Assembly (NCBI GenBank): GCA_012800565.1 | Contig: JAAZIZ010000363.1 | Span: forward strand, 1 to 11,137 | Length of the DNA stretch: 11,137 bases | Reading direction: 5' to 3' | Origin: Lentisphaerota bacterium | Lineage (GTDB): Bacteria > Verrucomicrobiota > Lentisphaeria > Oligosphaerales > Oligosphaeraceae | Shown here: piece by piece, positions 1-5,495 of the stretch | Numbering within the stretch: position 1 is the stretch's first letter | Layout: each line of letters starts with the position of its first letter | Position numbers and translations under genes: made by a program | Notes under the pieces: model-generated | What the model saw: only the letters and a program-made list of their open reading frames with translations | The model's database searches: none | What the model was told of the DNA's origin: nothing

Positions 1-1
1 C

Positions 2-382
2 AATCACTACTATGATATACTGCGCAAAGAACCGCAACTGCACGACTTGCGTCTGAAATTCGCCGCCCTGCTGATGGAGTTGAGCCGCCAGAGTGATGGT
101 GATGGGCGGAAGCTGCGAGCCGCGGTGCGGGAAGCGAATATCTTTTTGGCCAACACACCTGAAGACCATCCCGGACGCCCACAGGCCCAGGAAATCCTCC
201 AAACTGCTCTGGAAGACACCGCAGCCAGACTGCTTACCCAGGCGAAATTCTATCTGCAGAAGCGTAATCGCCGCCCCGAGGCCGCCCGGCGTTACCTGCA
301 CGATATCTGCAAGAATTTCCCTGACACCAGTGCGGCGGCAGAGGCTCGTGAGCTCCTGCGGACAGAATTCCAGGAAGAATGA
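2..382 (+). CDS. BamD-like TPR outer-membrane assembly protein, 3' fragment
   Basis: The reading frame is open from the left edge and ends at TGA 380-382, so the start lies outside the window and about 126 residues are visible. The visible part is helical and charged. Its last 50 residues (alternating Ala/Leu with AKFYLQKR, EAARRYL and FPDTSAAAEARELL) read like the C-terminal TPR-type helices of BamD/ComL or YbgF-like lipoproteins, where 'YPDT..A.EA...L' is a recurring pattern. BamD is an outer-membrane lipoprotein of the BAM complex that inserts beta-barrel proteins. The N-terminal lipobox that would help prove this is not in the window. An LptE-like gene follows 48 nt downstream, which fits an envelope-assembly operon. 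A generic TPR protein is the main alternative. An internal TTG at 47 is in frame but is not a credible start, because the frame stays open and coding-like upstream of it. Confidence 0.6.
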   Translation, partial: NHYYDILRKEPQLHDLRLKFAALLMELSRQSDGDGRKLRAAVREANIFLANTPEDHPGRPQAQEILQTALEDTAARLLTQAKFYLQKRNRRPEAARRYLHDICKNFPDTSAAAEARELLRTEFQEE

Positions 383-421
383 TTGTGTTTCCCGGCATGC
401 TTTGATCAGGCGCCAACCTTT

Positions 422-427
422 GGTGAG
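422..427 (+). promoter_or_regulatory. Ribosome binding site fixing the LptE-like start
   Basis: GGTGAG lies 3 nt before ATG 431. It matches the 3' part of the consensus AGGAGGTGA, for which a short spacing is normal. It supports ATG 431, followed directly by a lipoprotein signal peptide, over the in-frame TTG at 383. Confidence 0.55.
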
Positions 428-430
428 AAT

Positions 431-964
431 ATGAAAAAATTGCTCCCCGCACTGTTTACCGTCCTGTTGCTGAATTCATGCGCATATCACTTCAGCAACA
501 CCAGTCTGCCAGCTGAAGCCCGCTATCTGGCAGTGGAAGAGATCACCAACTTGACCTCGGAGGCCGAACTGTCGGGGCTGGTCCGCAATGCCTTGCAGGA
601 GCGCATTGCCAATGAACCGGGACTCAGCTTGGCCCAAGGCTCAAAAAATCATGACGCCTCGCTCTTCGTCCGGTTGAAAGGTATCAACAACAGCAGCGTA
701 GCCCGGGCGCGTCTGCGCGATGAGCGTGACCGCGATAAAGATGCCGATGCCTACCAGACTGTGCTGTATCGCATCACCCTGACTGCAAATTATCAGCTGT
801 ATTCGTCCGCTGACCCCGAGCAGCCGTGCCTGACAGGAGACTTGAGCGCCACAGCCGACCTGCCGAAAATGCATGACCGCGAGGTGGCTCTGCGTTCTGC
901 GCTGCGCCAGGCGGCAATTGATTTGGCCGGAAAAATTGTCTCTGCGATCACTGAAACGAGGTAG
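431..964 (+). CDS. lptE: LptE-like LPS-assembly lipoprotein
   Basis: A 177-residue protein. The N-terminus MKKLLPALFTVLLLNSC is a type II signal peptide with the lipobox ending at Cys17. Ala at +2 does not signal inner-membrane retention, so the mature protein is probably anchored in the outer membrane. The mature start CAYHF and the following stretch (ARYLAVEEITNLTSEAELSG, then VRNALQERI) resemble the LptE/RlpB family, in which a short 'C.YHF' segment precedes a strand-helix fold. LptE plugs the LptD barrel and helps deliver lipopolysaccharide to the cell surface. No lptD is visible here, so the family call rests on fold pattern, length and lipobox. It lies 48 nt after the BamD-like gene, and ispF begins 2 nt after its TAG stop, which suggests cotranscription. 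The highly charged insert RLRDERDRDKDAD (about residues 95-107) may be a surface loop. Another small outer-membrane lipoprotein is possible. Confidence 0.65.
   Translation: MKKLLPALFTVLLLNSCAYHFSNTSLPAEARYLAVEEITNLTSEAELSGLVRNALQERIANEPGLSLAQGSKNHDASLFVRLKGINNSSVARARLRDERDRDKDADAYQTVLYRITLTANYQLYSSADPEQPCLTGDLSATADLPKMHDREVALRSALRQAAIDLAGKIVSAITETR
958..962 (+). promoter_or_regulatory. Ribosome binding site of ispF inside the lptE end
   Basis: GAGGT lies 4 nt before ATG 967 and overlaps the TAG stop codon of the LptE-like gene (962-964). The arrangement favours translational coupling of the two genes. Confidence 0.5.
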
Positions 965-966
965 CT

Positions 967-1446
967 ATGGAATTCCGCCTCGGACAGGGGTATGATCTCC
1001 ACCGTATCAGCGCAGGCCGCCGGTTGTTCCTGGGCGGCCGGGAAATACCTACCCCTGGCTGGGGGCTGCTGGGGCACTCCGATGCTGATGTGCTGTTGCA
1101 CGCCATTATTGATTCGCTGCTTGGCGCCTTGGCCCTCGGCGACATCGGACAGTGGTTCCCGGATACTGACCAGCGCTGGCTTAATGCCGACAGCAAAGAG
1201 TTGCTGCAGACCGTCCTGACAGATACACGAGTGAAATCCTGGCAGTTGCAGAATTTGGACAGCACCATCATTGCCCAGGCCCCGAAATTATCTCCCCACA
1301 TTCTCTCTATCAGACAGAGCCTGGCGGAGCTTTTCGCCTGTGAGCTGGAACGCATTTCGGTCAAGGCCAAGAGCAATGAACAGCTTGATGCTGTAGGACG
1401 CCAGGAGGCTATTGCCGCCCAGGCAGTTGTGCTGCTGGCCAGATAA
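967..1446 (+). CDS. ispF: 2-C-methyl-D-erythritol 2,4-cyclodiphosphate synthase
   Basis: A 159-residue protein, the usual length for IspF. It converts 4-diphosphocytidyl-2-C-methyl-D-erythritol 2-phosphate to 2-C-methyl-D-erythritol 2,4-cyclodiphosphate with release of CMP, in the cytoplasmic MEP route to isoprenoids. Visible motifs are GQGYDLH near the N-terminus (metal ligands Asp10 and His12), GHSDADVLLHAIID (His37 region and metal ligand His45), GDIGQWFPDTD (58-68), TIIAQAPKL with PHI, and the C-terminal VKAKSNEQLDAVGRQEAIAAQAVVLL, which corresponds to the 'VKATTTEKLGFTGRGEGIA' region of E. coli IspF. All catalytic and metal positions I can align are intact. It starts 2 nt after the LptE-like stop and is expected to be translated with it. 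In this window it is not next to ispD. Confidence 0.97.
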   Translation: MEFRLGQGYDLHRISAGRRLFLGGREIPTPGWGLLGHSDADVLLHAIIDSLLGALALGDIGQWFPDTDQRWLNADSKELLQTVLTDTRVKSWQLQNLDSTIIAQAPKLSPHILSIRQSLAELFACELERISVKAKSNEQLDAVGRQEAIAAQAVVLLAR

Positions 1447-1501
1447 TCATCCGTGGCAATAGCAAGTCCTGCACCTGTCCCGATCCGGAAACCTGTAACT
1501 C

Positions 1502-1507
1502 AGAGGT
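1502..1507 (+). promoter_or_regulatory. Ribosome binding site of the GH36 gene
   Basis: AGAGGT lies 7 nt before ATG 1515, a good distance, and supports that start. The 68-nt gap from ispF (1447-1514) shows no clear promoter or terminator, so read-through from the ispF transcript is possible. Confidence 0.5.
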
Positions 1508-1514
1508 CCGCACC

Positions 1515-3920
1515 ATGGAAACCATCAAACGCTTTCTGGGATTGCCGCGGATAACCATCCGCAGCATTACAACTGAGGCTATCGGCTGGGGAGCGCTGCA
1601 GTTCAACCGATCGGCCGGCGATGCCAAGCTGTGCATCGGCGGCAAGCAGTTTAAACACGGCTACGGCGACCATGCCCAAAGCCGGCACACGGTTAGTCTG
1701 CCCGGCAAATGCCAATTGTTCTCAGCTTATGTCGGCGTGCAGTTCCCGCTCGGGGACAAATTCTCCTCGCAAATCTGCTTCCGCCTGGAGAATCCAGACG
1801 GCCGGATTCTGGCTCAATCGCCGCCGCTGGGATACGGTTCCGAGGCGTATTTCCTGCAGGCAGACACCGCCGGAGCCACTACACTCATCCTCAGGACTAT
1901 CGATATCGCTTTACCTGAAGATTACACCGGCACTCCACCTATGGCCAACGCCAATTGGTGTGATCCGACCTATATCCTGTGCGATGGGACTGTGATCCGC
2001 GGCGATGATGCCAATGCTCAACCCAAGCAGCTCACCCCCTCGCCTCTCTATGACGGCAAAGTCTTCAACGCCACTCCTGTTGCCACCTTGCTCCAGGACA
2101 GCGCTGATTATACCCGCTGGCAGCTGGACTACACTGCCGCCGACGGCAAAATGCAAATCCGCAATACCGTCACAGAATATCATGATTTCCCGGTCATTGA
2201 ATGGCTGCCGGTTCTGATCGGCAGTGGAGACAGCCCCAGCGCCATCATCCAGGACTTTAACTCGCTGGACATAACCCTGCCCTGCCCCAATCCAGACCAG
2301 TCCATATACAGCCACCGCAGGCTGCAAATCCGCCACACCCTGGGGTCTAAAAACGACCAGAATGACTTTTTAAGTAAATGCACCACCCTGCATGACCGCT
2401 ACGGCGCCAACCAGGCCTGTTTCAATACCGATGAGGGACGCTCCTCAGCCGCCCACCTGCCTTTCTTCGGACTGGACTTCTCCCCCGACCGCGGCTGGAA
2501 TGTCGCCATCGGCTGGAGCGGTGCCTGGCAGGCGAACTTTACCTTGCAGAAAAATCTGCATCTAACCGCCGGAATGCTGCGCACCCATTTCCGCCTGTTG
2601 CCTGGCGAGAGCATTCGCCAGCCTTCAATCATCCTGCAGCAGCGGGAAGGGATGGATATCACTGAGGGACAGAATCTTTTCCGGCAGTTTATGCTCAAAT
2701 ACCATTCACCGCATGACTCTTCCGGACGGCTGTTCAAAACACCCCTGCCCTTGGCAGTCTGGGGCGGCATGTCCAGTCAGGAAACCATTCGGAACATTGA
2801 CCGGGCAGTAAAGGAAAAGTATCCTTTCGATGTTCTGTGGATGGATGCCGGCTGGTATGGACCTGACCGCGAAGTGAAAAATTCTGAATATATTTCTGGT
2901 TCGGACTGGGCCAGAACAGTCGGCGACTGGAGGGTGAACCGCATTCCCCATCCTGGCGGACTGCGCCCAGTCGCCGATGCCGCCCACCGCGCCGGCATGA
3001 AATTCATGCTGTGGCTCGAAATCGAACGCATCCGTCCCGATACGCCGATTGCCTCCGCCCACCCGGAATGGCTGCTGCGCTGCCCTGACAACGAGGCTGA
3101 CCTGCTCCTGAACCTCGGTCATCCAGACGCCTGCCAATGGGCCATCGACACCGTCAGCCACATCATTGAAAACGAAGGTGTAGACTACTACCGGCAGGAC
3201 TTTAATTTCAACACTCTGCCTTTCTGGCGACAGGCTGACGCTGAAGACCGCCAGGGCGTAACGGAAGCCAAATATATCGCCGGGCTGTACCATTTCTGGG
3301 ATACCTTGCGCAAACGCTACCCGGATATGCTGATCGACAATTGCGCCAGCGGCGGTCGCCGCATTGACAGCGAGACTATGAGCCGCAGCATCTGCCTGTG
3401 GCGGGCCGACCTGCTGGGACGACCTTGGTTCGACAGTTCAGAATGCAATCATACCCAGATTCTGGGACTGACCCAATGGGTGCCCCTGCACTCCGGAGGA
3501 ACTACTGTCGCCCCCGGAGACCTGTATGGATTCTTAAGTGGCGTGGCCAGCGGCGTTTCCTGTGGAATTTGCTGCTTCCCCGACCGGGAACAGCTCGCCG
3601 CCGCCACCAGGATGATGCCGTTTTTCCTGCACGATTTCTATCCCTTGACCAGTAACAGCGGCGATTATCGGGAATTCTGCGCATACGCCTGCATTGACCG
3701 ACAGCAACAGCAGGGCTTTCTGATTGTCTTCCGCCGACCGCAAACCAGCAGTGACAGTATCACCCTCAGGCTGCCGGGCTTTGCACCCGGGGAAAAGTAC
3801 CTCTTTGAGCGCTTCGGTTCCCCTGCCCCGGAGCTGTACACCGGAGAGAGCCTCAGTAACTTCACCGCCATACTGCCGGAGCCGCGTTCCTGCGCCTTGT
3901 GGTTCTTTCGCAAAGCCTGA
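1515..3920 (+). CDS. GH36 alpha-galactosidase-type glycosidase with N-terminal NPCBM domain
   Basis: An 801-residue retaining glycoside hydrolase expected to cleave terminal alpha-galactosyl residues. Residues about 12-160 resemble an NPCBM carbohydrate-binding domain (pattern FKHGYGDHAQSRHTVSLPG, then FSAYVGVQ). A beta-rich region (about 175-400) corresponds to the GH36 N-terminal supersandwich. The TIM barrel follows (about 410-700): DVLWMDAGWYG (439-449), a KFMLWLEIERI strand (496-506), GVDYYRQDFN with the probable nucleophile Asp562, and DNCASGGRRID followed by LWRAD with the probable acid/base Asp632. A small C-terminal beta domain ends the protein. No signal peptide is seen, so it is probably cytoplasmic and would act on imported oligosaccharides. 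The YRQDFN and NCASGGRR forms differ from the KWDMN and CSGGGGRFD motifs of classical raffinose-type GH36 enzymes, so it belongs to a divergent branch; alpha-N-acetylgalactosaminidase activity is an alternative. The next gene downstream may work with it. Confidence 0.85.
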   Translation: METIKRFLGLPRITIRSITTEAIGWGALQFNRSAGDAKLCIGGKQFKHGYGDHAQSRHTVSLPGKCQLFSAYVGVQFPLGDKFSSQICFRLENPDGRILAQSPPLGYGSEAYFLQADTAGATTLILRTIDIALPEDYTGTPPMANANWCDPTYILCDGTVIRGDDANAQPKQLTPSPLYDGKVFNATPVATLLQDSADYTRWQLDYTAADGKMQIRNTVTEYHDFPVIEWLPVLIGSGDSPSAIIQDFNSLDITLPCPNPDQSIYSHRRLQIRHTLGSKNDQNDFLSKCTTLHDRYGANQACFNTDEGRSSAAHLPFFGLDFSPDRGWNVAIGWSGAWQANFTLQKNLHLTAGMLRTHFRLLPGESIRQPSIILQQREGMDITEGQNLFRQFMLKYHSPHDSSGRLFKTPLPLAVWGGMSSQETIRNIDRAVKEKYPFDVLWMDAGWYGPDREVKNSEYISGSDWARTVGDWRVNRIPHPGGLRPVADAAHRAGMKFMLWLEIERIRPDTPIASAHPEWLLRCPDNEADLLLNLGHPDACQWAIDTVSHIIENEGVDYYRQDFNFNTLPFWRQADAEDRQGVTEAKYIAGLYHFWDTLRKRYPDMLIDNCASGGRRIDSETMSRSICLWRADLLGRPWFDSSECNHTQILGLTQWVPLHSGGTTVAPGDLYGFLSGVASGVSCGICCFPDREQLAAATRMMPFFLHDFYPLTSNSGDYREFCAYACIDRQQQQGFLIVFRRPQTSSDSITLRLPGFAPGEKYLFERFGSPAPELYTGESLSNFTAILPEPRSCALWFFRKA

Positions 3921-3942
3921 GTGAAACCATAAGGATATTTTG

Positions 3943-3974
3943 CTCCGGCAATTGTAAAAATCCTCTCCGGCAAT
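3943..3974 (+). repeat. Ten-base direct repeat in the intergenic region
   Basis: CTCCGGCAAT occurs at 3943-3952 and again at 3965-3974, spaced 22 nt start to start. The inverted copy ATTGCCGGA at 3980-3988 can pair with 9 bases of either copy, so two mutually exclusive hairpins can be drawn. The 22-nt spacing is about two helical turns. Confidence 0.6.
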
Positions 3975-3981
3975 ACATTAT
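3952..3981 (+). promoter_or_regulatory. Weak candidate promoter for the ceramidase-family gene
   Basis: TTGTAA (3952-3957) and CATTAT (3976-3981) are separated by 18 nt and each match the sigma70 hexamers in four positions. The start point would fall near 3988, just upstream of the palindrome at 4000-4019. This is inference only, because the hexamers are imperfect and overlap the hairpin. Confidence 0.2.
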
Positions 3982-3995
3982 TGCCGGATGATTTT
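3966..3995 (+). terminator. Terminator-like hairpin after the GH36 gene
   Basis: TCCGGCAAT (3966-3974) and ATTGCCGGA (3980-3988) form a perfect 9-bp stem with a 5-nt loop. It is followed only by TGATTTT, a weak U-tract, so it is an inefficient terminator at best. It begins 45 nt after the GH36 stop codon. It could also act as an mRNA-stabilising structure or as part of the leader of the next gene. Confidence 0.4.
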
Positions 3996-3999
3996 AGCT

Positions 4000-4019
4000 G
4001 AAACAGTTGCAGCTGTTTC
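4000..4019 (+). promoter_or_regulatory. Near-perfect 20-bp palindrome, putative operator
   Basis: The half sites GAAACAG (4000-4006) and CTGTTTC (4013-4019) flank TTGCAG. Over the full 20 bases 18 positions agree with the reverse complement, and only one symmetric pair is broken. Even-length palindromes of this kind with GAAAC/GTTTC outer arms are common for LacI-type regulators of sugar genes. The site lies 36 nt before ATG 4055 and upstream of the ribosome binding site, a suitable place for repression. As RNA it could also fold into a 7-bp hairpin. Confidence 0.4.
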
Positions 4020-4040
4020 CCATCATTAATATCGGAACAA

Positions 4041-4045
4041 AAGGA
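4041..4045 (+). promoter_or_regulatory. Ribosome binding site fixing the ceramidase-family start
   Basis: AAGGA lies 9 nt before ATG 4055. The longer in-frame start, TTG at 4007, lies within the palindrome, has no such site and would add 16 residues with no family similarity. ATG 4055 is therefore preferred. Confidence 0.55.
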
Positions 4046-4054
4046 ATTGTCGCA

Positions 4055-5395
4055 ATGTTGGAATTTGGTTTCGCCCGGGAAGATATTACTCCTTGGTATG
4101 GCATTCCATTGTGCGGTTACTTCAATCCCCGCCCCAATCGCGGAGTATTGGACCCGTTGATGCTCAAAGCCGCGGTATTCCGTTGCGGAAAGGATTACGC
4201 CGCCATCGTATCCTATGATTTATGCATGCTGCCCCGGGAAATCGTCCTGCGCTTTATCGCAGAGCTCAAGAAAGCCGGCTTCGCCTTCGCTGATCAGATA
4301 TTGTTCTGCGCCACGCACACCCACACTGGGCCGTATATGTCTGCCTGCTTCAGCGACAACACCGATGCCGACTACCAGGCTATGGTAGTGGAAAAAACCG
4401 TTTCGGCCATCCGCCGGGCAGTCAATGCCCTCGCTCCCGCAGAACTGCTGGTCAGCAAAACCGAATGCCGCACCTTGGCCTACAATCGCCGTTATTGGAT
4501 GAAAAACGGCACCGTGCTGACTAACCCCGGCAAGCTGAATCCCGATATTGATCGGCCGGAAGGGACGGTTGACACTGACATCCCGTTGCTGGCAGTGCGC
4601 CAGAACGGTATTTACCAGCTTCTGCTGGCCAATATCGTCAATCACACCGACACCATTGGCGGCGACTTCGTCTCTGCCGACTGGCCTGGCCGTCTCGAAC
4701 ACGAAGTGCAATCCCGACTGGGCTACAATGTGCCGGTGATCTCTATGCTGGGAGCACAGGGCAATATCAATCATTTCAATGTTGATACCGATGCCAACCA
4801 GACTTCCTACGAGGAGGCTACGCGTATCGGTAAAGCCTACGCGGCGGTCATTCTTGCGGCTCTGTATCAGCTGCGCAGCGTGAAGATTGATAAAATCAGC
4901 ACTGCCAGCCAGACTATCGAAGTGCCGTTTATGAGCGTAAGTGATGCCGAATATGAACAGGCCAAGGCAACAGCCGAAAAATATAAAGACGCAGTCATGG
5001 AGGCCGGGCGCGATTTCACCAGCGAAGACATTGCCAAAAAACACCCCTATGTGCTGAAATATTTTGCTGAACGGCTGATGCAATGCCACGATGCGGTGCA
5101 CCCGGATAAACGCTTTGAGACCATGATTGCCTTGAAGTTCGGGCAGGAATTCGCAATCGTCTCCCTGCCGGCAGAGCCGTTTACGGAAATCGGCCTGGCG
5201 ATCAAAGAGGCCTCACCGTTCCCGCTGAATTTCATTGCTGCTCTCGGGATGGGTGAAGTCGGCTACGTGGGCCTGCCGGAACACTACACCCACGGCGGCG
5301 GCTATGAGACCAGCCCTTCAGCCGATAAAGCCGGGCGTGAAGTCGGACTATCCTTTATCAAAACCGGCATCGCTTTGCTGAACCAGAAGCAGTAA
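4055..5395 (+). CDS. Neutral/alkaline ceramidase-family hydrolase, substrate unknown
   Basis: A 446-residue protein matching the N-terminal catalytic domain of neutral/alkaline non-lysosomal ceramidases, a zinc amidase family. Signs of the family are FGFAREDITP at the start, ATHTHTGPY (His88 and His90), a second histidine followed by a conserved stretch (NHTD with His197, then SADWPGRLEHEV), GAQGNINHF (233-241), SLPAEPFTEIG with Glu374 at the position of the zinc-binding glutamate, and GEVGYVGLPEHY with a tyrosine near the fourth ligand. In the characterised Pseudomonas enzyme the nucleophilic serine lies in a GDVSP-like motif; here the aligned segment is GNINH with Asn. True ceramidase activity is therefore doubtful. 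No signal peptide and no C-terminal immunoglobulin-like domain are seen, so it is probably cytoplasmic. It follows a GH36 enzyme but has its own upstream regulatory-looking region. An amide- or ester-cleaving role on a glycoconjugate is a guess. Confidence 0.85.
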   Translation: MLEFGFAREDITPWYGIPLCGYFNPRPNRGVLDPLMLKAAVFRCGKDYAAIVSYDLCMLPREIVLRFIAELKKAGFAFADQILFCATHTHTGPYMSACFSDNTDADYQAMVVEKTVSAIRRAVNALAPAELLVSKTECRTLAYNRRYWMKNGTVLTNPGKLNPDIDRPEGTVDTDIPLLAVRQNGIYQLLLANIVNHTDTIGGDFVSADWPGRLEHEVQSRLGYNVPVISMLGAQGNINHFNVDTDANQTSYEEATRIGKAYAAVILAALYQLRSVKIDKISTASQTIEVPFMSVSDAEYEQAKATAEKYKDAVMEAGRDFTSEDIAKKHPYVLKYFAERLMQCHDAVHPDKRFETMIALKFGQEFAIVSLPAEPFTEIGLAIKEASPFPLNFIAALGMGEVGYVGLPEHYTHGGGYETSPSADKAGREVGLSFIKTGIALLNQKQ

Positions 5396-5456
5396 CCAAG
5401 CTGCAGGGTGCTACCCGGGCAAGCGCTGCCCACTGCTACTAAAAGCATCTCCGACT

Positions 5457-5484
5457 GACTGCCGCCGCTGGCGGCAGTCTTTTT
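5457..5484 (+). terminator. Strong intrinsic terminator between convergent genes
   Basis: A perfect 10-bp GC-rich stem (GACTGCCGCC 5457-5466, GGCGGCAGTC 5470-5479) with a GCT loop is followed by five T (5480-5484). It ends the plus-strand ceramidase-family transcript 62 nt after its stop. The hairpin also lies 17 nt beyond the stop of the minus-strand gene, but on that strand no T-run follows, so it would be weak in that direction. Confidence 0.9.
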
Positions 5485-5495
5485 GTATCCCGGCA

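Noticed and set aside
383..430. TTG-started N-terminal extension of the LptE-like protein
   Set aside because: ATG 431 has a ribosome binding site and opens directly into a lipoprotein signal peptide; the extension would bury it.
4007..4054. TTG-started N-terminal extension of the ceramidase-family protein
   Set aside because: The extension lies in the palindrome and has no family similarity, while ATG 4055 has AAGGA at good spacing.
4220..5101. A 293-codon minus-strand open frame opposite the ceramidase-family gene
   Set aside because: It lies fully antisense to a gene with clear family motifs and its translation shows no recognisable domain, as expected of a shadow frame in GC-rich DNA.
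5401..5436. Short hairpins after the ceramidase-family stop (for example GGGCA 5417-5421 with TGCCC 5427-5431)
   Set aside because: The stems are only 5 bp with no T-run, and the strong terminator just downstream explains the end of transcription.
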